NCBI RefSeq assembly: GCF_030125375.1
Contig: NZ_JASJUU010000002.1
Location: 453,968 to 517,967, forward strand
Origin: Pseudoalteromonas umbrosa
GTDB taxonomy: Bacteria; Pseudomonadota; Gammaproteobacteria; Enterobacterales; Alteromonadaceae
Direction of reading: 5' to 3'
DNA length: 64,000 nucleotides
Part shown: in pieces, positions 46,707 through 56,627 of the stretch
How the letters are laid out: each line of letters opens with the position of its first letter
How positions within the stretch are numbered: the first letter of the stretch is position 1
Program-made: the position numbers and the translations under genes
The notes under the pieces: model-generated
Database searches by the model: none
The model's input: only the letters and a program-made list of their open reading frames with translations
Told to the model about the DNA's origin: nothing

Positions 46707-47486
46707 TTACTTCACACGCTTTTTTATCAGCTCCCAAGCCTCATCCATTTGTGCAAGGCTTGATTCTTCTAAGGTTAAGTTTTGCTTAGCCAAAACCCCT
46801 TCAATCTGCACAAAACGGTTACTAAACTTTCGCGTTGCTTGGCGTAACAATTGTTCAGGATCGCGTTTCGTATGACGAATTACATTCACCGTGGCAAACA
46901 ATAAATCACCGAGCTCTTCAGCACTGTGTTCAGAGTAGGGGTCGTGCGCCAAGGCTTCTTTAACTTCATCAACCTCTTCTTCCACTTTGTCGAGCGCGCC
47001 ATGATAATCTGGCCAATCAAAGCCTAATGATGCCGCACGCTTTTGAATTTTTTTAGCACGAGTGAGTGCAGGTAGGCCTTGGATCACATCTGCACCAAAC
47101 TCGGGCTTTTCTTTACGCTCCGATTGCTTAATCGCTTCCCACTGCGCATCTAGTTCCTGCTCTGTCAATGACGCTTTTTTTTCGAAAACATGCGGGTGAC
47201 GTCTGATCAGTTTGTCATTCAGCCCAGCAACAATGGACTCAAAATCAAATAGTCCAGCTTCTTTACCGAGCTGAGCATAGAAGACCACTTGAAATAACAA
47301 GTCTCCCAACTCGTCTTTAAGCGCTACATAATCTTGCTGCTCAATGGCCTCAGCCACTTCATGCGCCTCTTCAAGCGTATGAGGGACGATAGAGCTAAAA
47401 TCTTGCTGTTTATCCCAATCACACCCTTTCTGTGGGTCTCGAAGCGTGGCCATGATCTCTAGTAGTCTATGTATGTTATCACTCAT
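46707..47486 (-). CDS. mazG: Nucleoside triphosphate pyrophosphohydrolase MazG
   Basis: 259 residues with two MazG domains: the first has LEEAHEVAEAI (EExxE metal motif) and DELGDLLFQVVFYA, the second EEEVDEVKEA and AEELGDLLFATVNVI. Hydrolyses all (d)NTPs and helps reduce ppGpp levels. It lies 9 bases after relA, a functional pairing common in this group. Confidence 0.95.
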   Translation of the reverse strand: MSDNIHRLLEIMATLRDPQKGCDWDKQQDFSSIVPHTLEEAHEVAEAIEQQDYVALKDELGDLLFQVVFYAQLGKEAGLFDFESIVAGLNDKLIRRHPHVFEKKASLTEQELDAQWEAIKQSERKEKPEFGADVIQGLPALTRAKKIQKRAASLGFDWPDYHGALDKVEEEVDEVKEALAHDPYSEHSAEELGDLLFATVNVIRHTKRDPEQLLRQATRKFSNRFVQIEGVLAKQNLTLEESSLAQMDEAWELIKKRVK

Positions 47487-47495
47487 TGCTTACTC

Positions 47496-49652
47496 TCAAT
47501 GTTGTCGCTTCGCTTCAAACACACCTTCGGTTTGCAGCAATTTTGTCAGCAATCGATTTGTCGCAGATAAATCGCCCACTTCAATTTTCATTGTAAAAAT
47601 GGCAACCCCTTTTTCATGCTGTGTTTGCACATTCATATTGAGCACATTGACTTTTTCATTCGCTAAAATCGCACTGATATCACGAATAAGGCCTTGTCTG
47701 TCATTGGCTTCGATGCGAATCGTTATCTCATAAAATGATTGCACATCTTCTGACCAGCTTACTGCAATTTCTCGCTCAGGGTGCTGCTGTGTAATATGCG
47801 CAAAAGAGTCACAATCAGCTCTGTGTACCGCGATACCTCGACCTTGCGTAATGTAGCCTACTATTTCATCACCCGGTACAGGCTGGCAGCATTTGGCAAC
47901 ATGACTCAGCAAACTGCCCACGCCTTCAACAACAATCCCGTTTTTATCGCCTTTATGTTTTTTGCGTGTACTAAGTTTTAACTTAGGCTCAGCCTCAGGC
48001 TTATCCTGAATAAAGTTTAAGAATTGATTAATACGCACATCGCCCGCACCAACAGCGACCATCAAGTCATCTAATTCTTTAAAGTTGAATCGCTCAATGG
48101 CTGGCTCTAATTCTTTATAACTGATATCCAGCTTTTGTAAGTGGCTATCGAGAATTTCTTTACCTGCTTGCAGGTTTTTATCTCTATCTTGCTGCTTAAA
48201 CCAGTGATGGATTTTACTACGCGCCCGCGAAGAGTATATATAGCCCAAAGATGGATTAAGCCAATCACGACTTGGTGATGGATTTTTTTGCGTTAAGATC
48301 TCTATTTGATCGCCAGTGGATAGCTTATACGTAAACGGGACTATTTTGCCAAAGACCTTAGCGCCAATGCAGCGATGACCAACATTCGAGTGAATATAAT
48401 AAGCAAAGTCCAGTGGTGTTGAACCCAGTGGCAAATCAAAAATATCTCCGCGCGGTGTAAATACATACACGCGGTCTTCCACGACTTGGTTTTTGAGCTC
48501 CTCGGCAAACTCACTACCATCGACCACTTCCTCTTGCCATTGCAGTAGTTTTCTTAGCCAACTAATTTTTTGCTCATAACCAGAGCCGCGCCCCGGCAGT
48601 GCACCTTCTTTATACATCCAGTGTGCAGCAACACCCATTTCAGCATCTTTATGCATATCATGAGTACGGATCTGGATTTCGACTGTCTTGCCCTCAGGCC
48701 CAAATACAACGGTATGAATAGACTGATAGCCATTGGGCTTCGGCGTTGCAACATAATCGTCAAACTCTTTATTCAAGTGACGCCAGTTAGTATGCACAAT
48801 ACCGAGTGCTGCGTAACAATCTTGCAATTGGTCAACCACGATACGCATAGCGCGGATATCAAATAGCTGCTCAAACTCATAATTTTTTTGCGACATCTTT
48901 TTATAAATACTAAAGATGTGCTTTGGACGACCATACACCTCAGCTGTTACATTGGCATCAGCTAGCTTTTGCTGCACGGCTGAGACCATATCGCTCATAT
49001 ACGCTTCACGCGCAAGGCGTTTATCAGCCAGCTTTTTAGCAATGGTTTTATAGCTCTCTGGGTGTAAATAACGAAACGAAAGATCTTCAAGCTCCCACTT
49101 TAGTTGGCCAATACCCAGGCGATTAGCCAGCGGGGCGAAAATATTAGCGGTTGTTTTTGCTGCAACCACACGCTCTTCTTCAGAAGCATCTTTCACACTT
49201 CTGAGATAACAAATCTGCTCCGCAAGTTTAATCACTACTGCGCGCACATCTTCTACCATCGCCAATAGCATGCGACGAATTTTATCAATTTGGACATTCC
49301 CTTTGCTCTGATGAGCCAAGGTACTGATTGACGCCATTTGCTCAACACCTTTGAGCAACAGGGCGATGTTTTCCCCGAGCGCTTTTTCAACCGCCTCAAT
49401 ATCAAGTTGCTGAGCAATAAAGTAAGGGGTTAAAAATGCCCCAGCAAGGGACTCTGAGTCAAAATTCAGCTCAGCCAAGATCTCAACCATCTCGATGGCT
49501 TTTTCTAACAGATCTTCATTGGTTTCTGCGGGGCATAAAGCGTATGCCTCGCTGAGTCGATCGGTTTTATCCTCTGACAACTTTAATAACGCTAATCGCG
49601 CATCAAAATCTGCTGGCAAAGTGGTGTGGTGAGATTGGCGAGTCGCTACCAT
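47496..49652 (-). CDS. relA: GTP pyrophosphokinase RelA ((p)ppGpp synthetase I)
   Basis: 718 residues. Makes (p)ppGpp on stalled ribosomes. The N-terminal hydrolase-like domain lacks the HDxxED motif (expected for RelA rather than SpoT). The synthetase domain includes RPKHIFSIYKKMSQKNYEFE and DIRAMRIVVDQLQDCY, then TGS (VYVFTPRGDIFDLPLGSTPL), helical and zinc-finger region (CCQPVPGDEIVGYITQGRG) and a C-terminal ACT domain. Upstream rlmD ends 6 bases away. Confidence 0.96.
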   Translation of the reverse strand: MVATRQSHHTTLPADFDARLALLKLSEDKTDRLSEAYALCPAETNEDLLEKAIEMVEILAELNFDSESLAGAFLTPYFIAQQLDIEAVEKALGENIALLLKGVEQMASISTLAHQSKGNVQIDKIRRMLLAMVEDVRAVVIKLAEQICYLRSVKDASEEERVVAAKTTANIFAPLANRLGIGQLKWELEDLSFRYLHPESYKTIAKKLADKRLAREAYMSDMVSAVQQKLADANVTAEVYGRPKHIFSIYKKMSQKNYEFEQLFDIRAMRIVVDQLQDCYAALGIVHTNWRHLNKEFDDYVATPKPNGYQSIHTVVFGPEGKTVEIQIRTHDMHKDAEMGVAAHWMYKEGALPGRGSGYEQKISWLRKLLQWQEEVVDGSEFAEELKNQVVEDRVYVFTPRGDIFDLPLGSTPLDFAYYIHSNVGHRCIGAKVFGKIVPFTYKLSTGDQIEILTQKNPSPSRDWLNPSLGYIYSSRARSKIHHWFKQQDRDKNLQAGKEILDSHLQKLDISYKELEPAIERFNFKELDDLMVAVGAGDVRINQFLNFIQDKPEAEPKLKLSTRKKHKGDKNGIVVEGVGSLLSHVAKCCQPVPGDEIVGYITQGRGIAVHRADCDSFAHITQQHPEREIAVSWSEDVQSFYEITIRIEANDRQGLIRDISAILANEKVNVLNMNVQTQHEKGVAIFTMKIEVGDLSATNRLLTKLLQTEGVFEAKRQH

Positions 49653-49658
49653 TATTGA

Positions 49659-50972
49659 CTACCTCCTTTGGAACAACGCCATTGTTTCAATATGTCCTGT
49701 GTGTGGGAACATATCCATCAGTGCAACCTTACTTACAATAAATCCAGCCTGCAAAATTAACGCGCTATCACGAGCCAAAGTAACGGGATCGCATGACACA
49801 TAGAGCACTTGACTAAATTGCTCCAATGGCAATTGCTTTAAAACTTCGTATGCGCCTGTGCGAGAAGGGTCTAATACCAATGTGTCTAGTTCTTGACTAA
49901 ACCACTGTGCTGAAGCCATTTCTTGCGTTAAATCAAACTGGAAAAACTGTGCATTGTCGATTTTATTAGTGTGCGCATTTTGCGTCGCCATTGCAACAGA
50001 AGAAGCCACTCCTTCAACACCAATTACTTCCTTAGCTTGTTTTGCGAACAATAATGAAAAATTACCAATGCCACAAAACAGATCAAGGACTTTTTCTTTA
50101 CCTGTTAACGCCAGCCAACTCAGAGCTTGGTCTAGCATGGCTGAGTTAACCGCAGCATTCACTTGAATAAAATTATTCAGCCTAAATTGAAAATTAATAC
50201 CATTCACTTGATACTCTGGCAATTCTGAGTAATTCGGATCTTTATTGCCATCATCCCAAACAGTTTGCCACCCTCGTTGCTCGAACTGAACGTGTACTCC
50301 TTGCTTAACTTCATCGTCTATCGCTTTGGTATGACGTAAAAGAATATACGGGGCATTGTCTGCTTCACATAATTGAATGTGACTGACACTGCGCAGCTGT
50401 ACGTGACCATTTAATACCTCTCTCAAGTCAACAAAAACTGATTGATACACTCGAGTCAATACACCACAGTCAACCACATCGACCAACTTCTTTGATTTTG
50501 CTGCTCGAAAGCCAAGCTTGAGTACTTTCTCTTTTCTATCAAAATACGTCGCAATGCGGGCCGCTCGACGATAATGTCTGCCGTCACTTTCAATTGGGTT
50601 AACCCATGGTAGTGCATCAGTACCTGAAAACTTAGAAAACAACTTTTCCACCGCTAATTGCTTGTGCTCAAGCTGCGCTGATTTGCCTAAGTGCTGCAAT
50701 GAACAGCCGCCACATTGTTGATAGTGACGACAAAATGCATCAACACGCTGCTCACTTGCGGTGATCACTTTTTCAACCACCCCTTCAAAAAGTTTCGCTT
50801 TTTGTTGAGATACCCTGATTTTGACTCGCTCACCAGGCAAAGCACCTTCAATAAAACCAACTTTACCTTTGTATTTTGCTACACCTCGCCCTTGATGATC
50901 GAGTGAGTCAATACCCACTTCCATAACCTCACCTTTACCAGATGTTTTTTTAGCACGGAAAATTTGTGCCAT
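49659..50972 (-). CDS. rlmD: 23S rRNA (uracil-1939-C5)-methyltransferase RlmD
   Basis: 437 residues from the ATG at 50972 (MAQIFRAKKTSGK); the frame is open to 50990, but GGGGCGG gives a ribosome site for 50972. An N-terminal TRAM domain (VGIDSLDHQGRGVAKYKGKV), an iron-sulfur cluster motif CRHYQQCGGCSLQHL, SAM-binding DLFCGIGNFSL and the catalytic VSCDPVTLARD near the C-terminus identify it. First gene of the rlmD-relA-mazG run, divergent from barA. Confidence 0.95.
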   Translation of the reverse strand: MAQIFRAKKTSGKGEVMEVGIDSLDHQGRGVAKYKGKVGFIEGALPGERVKIRVSQQKAKLFEGVVEKVITASEQRVDAFCRHYQQCGGCSLQHLGKSAQLEHKQLAVEKLFSKFSGTDALPWVNPIESDGRHYRRAARIATYFDRKEKVLKLGFRAAKSKKLVDVVDCGVLTRVYQSVFVDLREVLNGHVQLRSVSHIQLCEADNAPYILLRHTKAIDDEVKQGVHVQFEQRGWQTVWDDGNKDPNYSELPEYQVNGINFQFRLNNFIQVNAAVNSAMLDQALSWLALTGKEKVLDLFCGIGNFSLLFAKQAKEVIGVEGVASSVAMATQNAHTNKIDNAQFFQFDLTQEMASAQWFSQELDTLVLDPSRTGAYEVLKQLPLEQFSQVLYVSCDPVTLARDSALILQAGFIVSKVALMDMFPHTGHIETMALFQRR

Positions 50973-51054
50973 GTACCGCCCCTTATACATTGCTAAACAC
51001 CTATGAACTCGCTACTCTAGAGTTCATAATTATCAAAGTTTTATATCGCTCAAT

Positions 51055-53823
51055 ATGTCTAAATTAAGCTTACGCGATAGCGTTTTATTGCTTACCCTGA
51101 TCCCGACGGTGTTAATCGGTTTAATACTTGGGGGCTATTTTACTATAAATCGCTACGTAGAGCTTGAACAAATCCTTAAACAGCAAGGCACCAGTATTGC
51201 CAATTCACTGGCGATGACAGTAGAGCAGCCCTTAGACTCTAAAGACAAAGCCAAACTCCATAGCATCATTACCAAAGCACACAATCAACACGCGTCGCTC
51301 GTTAACAGCATTGCGGTATTTGACTTGCATAATCAGCTCATCATGACCAGCAACTATCACAGTGAATTTAATGATTTGCACTATCGAGGAAATGTTGCGG
51401 CACTGCATGCCACAGAAGCCCAAAAATTACGTAACAACTACGTTATTTTTGCGCCAGTAAAATACTATGGTACGGGAGAAACTTGGCAAGATGCCCATGC
51501 TAAAACAATCGCGGTATTAATGGTTGAAATCAGTCAAGATCAAGCCATTATCGGGCAACAAAAAGCATTATTACTCAGTGGCACGATAATTCTTGGCGCC
51601 TTATTTTTAAGTGTATTCCTGTCCACTCGCTTAAGTCGCATGTTCTCCACCCCGCTCTCTCAATTACAACTTGCAACAGACAAGCTCATTGAAGGTAAAA
51701 CGGATATCGGGGTCAGTGAGCAAATGCAAGGCGAGTTTGACATGATGCGACAAGGCCTTGTCACCATCAGTGAAAAAATGGTCGGACAAAGAGATGAAAT
51801 GCAAAAGCATATTGATCAAGCCACCAGTGACTACCGAGAAACCTTAGAACAGTATGAAACGCAAAATATTCAGCTCAATATCGCTAAAAAAGAAGCACAA
51901 GTGGCTAACCGCGTTAAATCAGACTTTTTAGCAAAAATGAGTCATGAACTCAGAACCCCGCTTAACGGCGTAATTGGTTTTACAAGGCAGCTTTATAAAA
52001 CACCGCTTAATAAGCATCAAAAAGACTATCTGGATACCATCGAGCTCTCTGCAAACAGTCTACTTACTATCATCAGTGATATTCTGGATTTCTCTAAACT
52101 TGAAGCCGGTGCGATGGAGCTGGAAAACATCCAATTCCAACTGCGCGATGCAGTTAATGAAGTGATGACATTGCTTGCACCAAGCGCTTATGAGAAACAA
52201 TTAGAATTATCAATTGCTGTCAATCGCCAAGTACCTGACAACCTAGTCGGTGACCCCACTCGCTTTAAACAGGTACTCATTAATTTAATCAGTAATGCAA
52301 TTAAGTTTACTGAAAAGGGCTCAGTTAAAGTTGATATCAGCCACCGCTTAAAGGGAGACTCCCAAACCTCTTTACTCGTTTCAGTTAGTGATACAGGCCT
52401 CGGTATCGCACAAGAAAAACAAGACACCCTATTTACGCCTTTTGCACAAGCAGACACCAGTATAACTCGTAAGTTTGGCGGTACGGGCCTTGGCTTAATT
52501 ATTACTAAACATATCGTTGAGGTCATGCAAGGTAGGATCACGTTAAACTCAGCGTTGGGTAACGGCTCATGTTTCACATTTAATGCCATTTTTAATCTGC
52601 CTAGTCGTTTATTTAATGATGACTTACCGTGTCGACCTTTAGAAAACAAACGAGTTTTGTATTTCGAACCGCAAGAGCACACGCGTAATGCCGTTATTAC
52701 GCAAATTGAAAGCTGGCATATGCAAGTGACAGTGTGTGATAGTGATGAGGCATTCTTTGCAGCTCTGGAACAAGAGTTTAGCTATGATATTTGTCTGGTC
52801 GGTAATATGGCCACCGTTGACGATATGCAAACTGTTAAAAACTATATCAACCGTGCTCGAGAAAAAGCTGATTATTTATACCTTATGGTAAATACCATTT
52901 CTCACAATATGCGTGAATCCTTGATTGGAAGTGGCGCTGATGCCTGCATCAGTAAACCACTGCATCACAGAAAGTTGTGCGAAATGCTCGCAGCACCATA
53001 TCGTTTAGATCACCCAGATTTGTCTATAGAAACGAGTAATGCAACTCACTTGCCACTAAAAGTGCTCATTGCCGATGATAATGACGCCAACTTAAAGTTG
53101 CTATATACCTTATTAGAAGAACAAGTTGAAACCATTGAAACGGCACATAATGGCGCACAAGCTGTTGGGCTGTGTAAAACACATAAATATGATTTAATAT
53201 TTATGGATATTCAAATGCCAATTATGGATGGCATAACCGCTTGTAAAAGCATCAAAGAGTCATCGATGAATGATGACACGCCAATCATTGCCGTGACTGC
53301 GCATGCACTCGCAGGAGAAAAAGAGCAGTTAGTCAAAGATGGGTTTAGCGGCTATATGACGAAACCTATCGATGAAGACATGTTGAAGCAAATCATTTGT
53401 GATCACAGCGCATCTTCTCCCCTAGAGCGCGAGCAGAAGGAAGAACAAATGGTCAGCAGTGTGGCCCCCTTTGAGAGCCATTTGCTTGACTGGAATCTTG
53501 CATTGCAACGCTCTGGAAACAAACCCCATTTAGCACTTGAAATGCTAAATATGTTACTGCAAAGCGTGCCTGAGATAATAGACCATTTAAATGAAGCGTG
53601 TGAAAAAGAAGATCCTGAACAGCTATTAAAAATTGTGCACAAATTCCATGGTGCTTGTTGCTATACAGGAGTTCCCAAGCTCAAAACTTTGGCTGAGACC
53701 ATTGAAACCGCATTGAAACAAGACAAAGGGTTTGACTATGTCGAACCAGAGGTTCTAGATCTTATCGATGAGCTCACGAATCTGAATCGAGATGCTGAAA
53801 TAACCGCTTCTTCAAGCTTATAA
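51055..53823 (+). CDS. barA: Hybrid sensor histidine kinase BarA
   Basis: 922 residues. Membrane segments near 10-30 and 170-190 flank a periplasmic sensor; then HAMP (190-245), dimerisation domain with His297 (FLAKMSHELRTPLNG), ATPase (NAIKFTE, DTGLGI, GGTGLGL), a degenerate receiver (about 540-650), a full receiver with Asp718 (DLIFMDIQMPIMDG) and an HPt domain with His862 (IVHKFHGACCYTG). It phosphorylates UvrY/GacA to activate the Csr small RNAs. The rlmD/barA divergent arrangement is conserved in gammaproteobacteria. Confidence 0.95.
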   Translation: MSKLSLRDSVLLLTLIPTVLIGLILGGYFTINRYVELEQILKQQGTSIANSLAMTVEQPLDSKDKAKLHSIITKAHNQHASLVNSIAVFDLHNQLIMTSNYHSEFNDLHYRGNVAALHATEAQKLRNNYVIFAPVKYYGTGETWQDAHAKTIAVLMVEISQDQAIIGQQKALLLSGTIILGALFLSVFLSTRLSRMFSTPLSQLQLATDKLIEGKTDIGVSEQMQGEFDMMRQGLVTISEKMVGQRDEMQKHIDQATSDYRETLEQYETQNIQLNIAKKEAQVANRVKSDFLAKMSHELRTPLNGVIGFTRQLYKTPLNKHQKDYLDTIELSANSLLTIISDILDFSKLEAGAMELENIQFQLRDAVNEVMTLLAPSAYEKQLELSIAVNRQVPDNLVGDPTRFKQVLINLISNAIKFTEKGSVKVDISHRLKGDSQTSLLVSVSDTGLGIAQEKQDTLFTPFAQADTSITRKFGGTGLGLIITKHIVEVMQGRITLNSALGNGSCFTFNAIFNLPSRLFNDDLPCRPLENKRVLYFEPQEHTRNAVITQIESWHMQVTVCDSDEAFFAALEQEFSYDICLVGNMATVDDMQTVKNYINRAREKADYLYLMVNTISHNMRESLIGSGADACISKPLHHRKLCEMLAAPYRLDHPDLSIETSNATHLPLKVLIADDNDANLKLLYTLLEEQVETIETAHNGAQAVGLCKTHKYDLIFMDIQMPIMDGITACKSIKESSMNDDTPIIAVTAHALAGEKEQLVKDGFSGYMTKPIDEDMLKQIICDHSASSPLEREQKEEQMVSSVAPFESHLLDWNLALQRSGNKPHLALEMLNMLLQSVPEIIDHLNEACEKEDPEQLLKIVHKFHGACCYTGVPKLKTLAETIETALKQDKGFDYVEPEVLDLIDELTNLNRDAEITASSSL

Positions 53824-53828
53824 ACAAC

Positions 53829-53857
53829 AAAGGAACAGATAGTGTTCTGTTTCCTTT
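53829..53857 (+). terminator. Hairpin after barA
   Basis: AAAGGAACAGA, 6-base loop, TCTGTTTCCTTT (one bulge). It starts 6 bases after the barA stop and ends in a short T run. Confidence 0.6.
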
Positions 53858-53864
53858 GGGTATT

Positions 53865-53885
53865 AAAAAAGGCGCACATGGCGCC
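53865..53885 (-). terminator. Terminator of phhAB
   Basis: On the minus strand GGCGC, loop CATGT, GCGCC, then TTTTTT, 22 bases after the phhB stop. Confidence 0.85.
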
Positions 53886-53907
53886 CTTAACATTCCGAAA
53901 TAAAATC

Positions 53908-54252
53908 TTATAGTGCTGCGAAAACTTCGTCAGTTTTTGATGCACAGATAAAGTCATTTTTGTGAAGACCTTTAATTGAATGGCTCCACCAAGTCACAGT
54001 CACTTTACCCCACTCAGTTAACAAACCAGGGTGGTGACCTTCATCTTCAGCCATATCACCCACTTTATTTGTAAACTCAAGTGCTTGTTTGAAGTTCTTG
54101 AACTTATAAACTCTTTCTAATTGCATGATACCGTCACGTACTTCAGGTACCCAATCAGGGATCTGCTTAATTAATACTGCTAACTCTTCATCTGACACTT
54201 TTGGCGCATCCGCACGACACGCTTCACATTTTTGTGCACTTAAATCAGACAT
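53908..54252 (-). CDS. phhB: Pterin-4a-carbinolamine dehydratase
   Basis: 114 residues. Regenerates the tetrahydropterin cofactor of phenylalanine hydroxylase. The active-site signature is [20 protein letters not shown], followed by [16 protein letters not shown]. Downstream of phhA by 10 bases, so the enzyme and its cofactor-recycling partner are made together. Confidence 0.95.
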   Translation of the reverse strand: MSDLSAQKCEACRADAPKVSDEELAVLIKQIPDWVPEVRDGIMQLERVYKFKNFKQALEFTNKVGDMAEDEGHHPGLLTEWGKVTVTWWSHSIKGLHKNDFICASKTDEVFAAL

Positions 54253-54262
54253 GGGTGGTTCC

Positions 54263-55060
54263 TTAACTTGCTAATTTGTTTTTAGGTGGAAATTTTGGCT
54301 CAAACAGCCCTAACTCTTTTGCTTTTTCTACTAATGCCATTATATCCATTTGAGAAATATCAAACAGATCATCTATCGAATTAATGGTGTAGTACAAAGG
54401 CTGCATGATATCAATACGATATGGTGTACGTAGTACATCTAAAACTTCAAGTTTATTAATCTCTGGTGTATCAGAATACACGTACTGAGTTTCACCGGGA
54501 CTAGATAAAATACCGCCGCCGTAAATACGCAACCCGTTATCGGTTTGCATCAAGCCGAACTCAACTGTGAACCAGTATAAACGAGCAAGGTATACACGGT
54601 CTTTTTTCTCTGCTGCGTAACCTAGTTGACCATATTTATGTGTGAACTCAGCAAACGCTGGGTTTGTTAACATGGCACAGTGGCCAAATATTTCATGGAA
54701 AATATCAGGCTCTTGAAGGTAGTCAAATTCTTCACGAGATCTAATAAACGTGGCTACTGGGAATTGCTTGTTGGCAAGTAATCTAAAAAACTCATCAAAG
54801 TCGATTAATGCAGGTACTGGTGCAACTTGCCACCCAGTCTCTCTTTCAAGTACAGCATTAATTTCGTGCAGTTGAGGAATACGGTCGTGAGGTAGATTGA
54901 TCTTCTTTAGACCTTCCATGTATTCGTCACATGCCTTGCCTTCGATACATTTAAGCTGTCTTGCAACCAGCTCAGACCAAATTTTATTTTCTTCTTCACT
55001 CCACTCAATGATGCCTTGCTCATTAGGCTGCTTGGAAGTGTATTTACTAGATTTAGCCAT
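54263..55060 (-). CDS. phhA: Phenylalanine-4-hydroxylase
   Basis: 265 residues from the ATG at 55060 (AAGAAGG ribosome site); the frame is open to 55108. Converts phenylalanine to tyrosine with iron and tetrahydrobiopterin. The iron ligands are the two His in [13 protein letters not shown] and the Glu in [27 protein letters not shown] is also typical. Single-domain bacterial type without the ACT regulatory domain. First gene of phhAB. Confidence 0.95.
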   Translation of the reverse strand: MAKSSKYTSKQPNEQGIIEWSEEENKIWSELVARQLKCIEGKACDEYMEGLKKINLPHDRIPQLHEINAVLERETGWQVAPVPALIDFDEFFRLLANKQFPVATFIRSREEFDYLQEPDIFHEIFGHCAMLTNPAFAEFTHKYGQLGYAAEKKDRVYLARLYWFTVEFGLMQTDNGLRIYGGGILSSPGETQYVYSDTPEINKLEVLDVLRTPYRIDIMQPLYYTINSIDDLFDISQMDIMALVEKAKELGLFEPKFPPKNKLAS

Positions 55061-55151
55061 AGTAACCTTCTTTATCTTGATCTCCACTTCTGGTGGTGGA
55101 GCGTTCAAACCTGTTATCTCGATACTATGTAAAAGTGAGCAAAATATTAAT

Positions 55152-55175
55152 AGGTAGACCTAAAATGGCCTACCT
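55152..55175 (-). terminator. Hairpin after the methionine gamma-lyase gene
   Basis: AGGTAGACC, loop TAAAAT, GGCCTACCT (one A-C mismatch), followed on the minus strand by ATTAATATTTT. It lies 99 bases past the lyase stop. Confidence 0.5.
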
Positions 55176-55273
55176 GAAGAACCTTAAAAACGTAAATTTA
55201 TAATTACACTTTTGAACACAAAATAATACACGCCCTATTTATAGAGACTCTTAGAGCAATTAAGTGTAAACAA

Positions 55274-56452
55274 TTAAATACACTCAAATGCACTTTTTAG
55301 GTCCAAGATGATATCTTCCACCGCTTCCAGACCGACAGAAATGCGAATGAGCCCGTCAGAGATCCCAGCGGATAAGCGCTCTTCTTGTGTATAAGGTGAA
55401 TGCGTCATCGATGCAGGGTGCTGTATTAAAGTTTCAGGGTCACCCAGACTAACCGCTAAGGTACACAGCGAAGTAGCATTGATAAACGCTTCGCCATCCG
55501 CCAAAGTGCCCTTGATTTCAAAAGCAATAACACCACCTGCGCCTTGCATTTGCTCGCCTAGGTATTTGTGTCCAGGATGAGATGCTAGTCCCGGGTAGTA
55601 CACCTTTTCTACTTTTGCATGGCCCTCTAAGAATTCAGCGACTTTTTGGGCGCTTTGACAGTGACGTTCAATGCGAACATGTAGCGTTTTTAAACCGCGA
55701 TTAATCAACCAAGCATCATGTGGGCTGATCGTCGCACCAATGTCCTTCAATACGGTCAGCTTGATGGTTTCAATATGTTCTTTACTGCCACATACTATCC
55801 CTGCCACCACATCACCATGACCATTTAAGTATTTAGTGGCGCTGTGGATCACAATATCAATGCCATAACGCTTTGGCTTTTGCAGCAGTGGCGTCATAAA
55901 GGTATTATCAACTACGCTTACTAAGCTATGCCTTTTAGCAAACTGGCCCAGCATAGATAAATCCAATACTGTCATATTTGGATTGATCGGTGTTTCTGCA
56001 AATAACATTTTACTATTTGGCTGAATGGCGTTTTCCAGTGCAGCTTCATCCGTCATATCGACAAAACTGACCTCAATGCCAAATTTAGGAAGCATGTGAG
56101 CAAATAAAGCAAAGCTGCAACCGTATAACGCACTAGAGGCGATTAAGTGGTCACCTTGCTGTAAAAAGCTTAATACCGATGCAGACACGGCTCCCATCCC
56201 CGTAGCGGTTGCCGCCGCATCTTCCATTTCCTCTAACTGGGCGACCTTTTCTTCAAGCTCTCGCGTTGTTGGATTACCAAGGCGCGTATAAATATAACCC
56301 GCTTCCTCTCCTGCAAATCTTGCTGCGCCCTGTGCTGCATTCTCAAATTTAAATGTCGAGGTTTGGTACAAAGGTGCGGTTAAGGCACCATGTGGATCAT
56401 TTGCGTGATTTGGACCGTGTATACAATTAGTATGATCATGTAACTTTTTCAT
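55274..56452 (-). CDS. Methionine gamma-lyase
   Basis: 392 residues from the ATG at 56452 (AGG 6 bases upstream); a TTG at 56476 would add eight residues. A PLP enzyme of the Cys/Met metabolism family: the PLP lysine lies in SATKYLNGHGDVVAG, and ALYGCSFALF carries the cysteine typical of methionine gamma-lyases rather than cystathionine lyases or synthases. It would split methionine into methanethiol, 2-oxobutyrate and ammonia. Single gene, flanked by gaps on both sides. Confidence 0.85.
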   Translation of the reverse strand: MKKLHDHTNCIHGPNHANDPHGALTAPLYQTSTFKFENAAQGAARFAGEEAGYIYTRLGNPTTRELEEKVAQLEEMEDAAATATGMGAVSASVLSFLQQGDHLIASSALYGCSFALFAHMLPKFGIEVSFVDMTDEAALENAIQPNSKMLFAETPINPNMTVLDLSMLGQFAKRHSLVSVVDNTFMTPLLQKPKRYGIDIVIHSATKYLNGHGDVVAGIVCGSKEHIETIKLTVLKDIGATISPHDAWLINRGLKTLHVRIERHCQSAQKVAEFLEGHAKVEKVYYPGLASHPGHKYLGEQMQGAGGVIAFEIKGTLADGEAFINATSLCTLAVSLGDPETLIQHPASMTHSPYTQEERLSAGISDGLIRISVGLEAVEDIILDLKSAFECI

Positions 56453-56627
56453 TGCTTGCCTGTTGTTATTATTCAAAATGTTTATATCTTATGTAATTAG
56501 ATATTCCATGATGGATAAATGTACAAGCATGCTGGAAGTTCAGAAGTCTAAGTGAGAAACATTAATAAGCTTAGGCTGTACACATATGTTGTCACTAAAA
56601 TTCAACTCCATATGTGTACCACGGGGT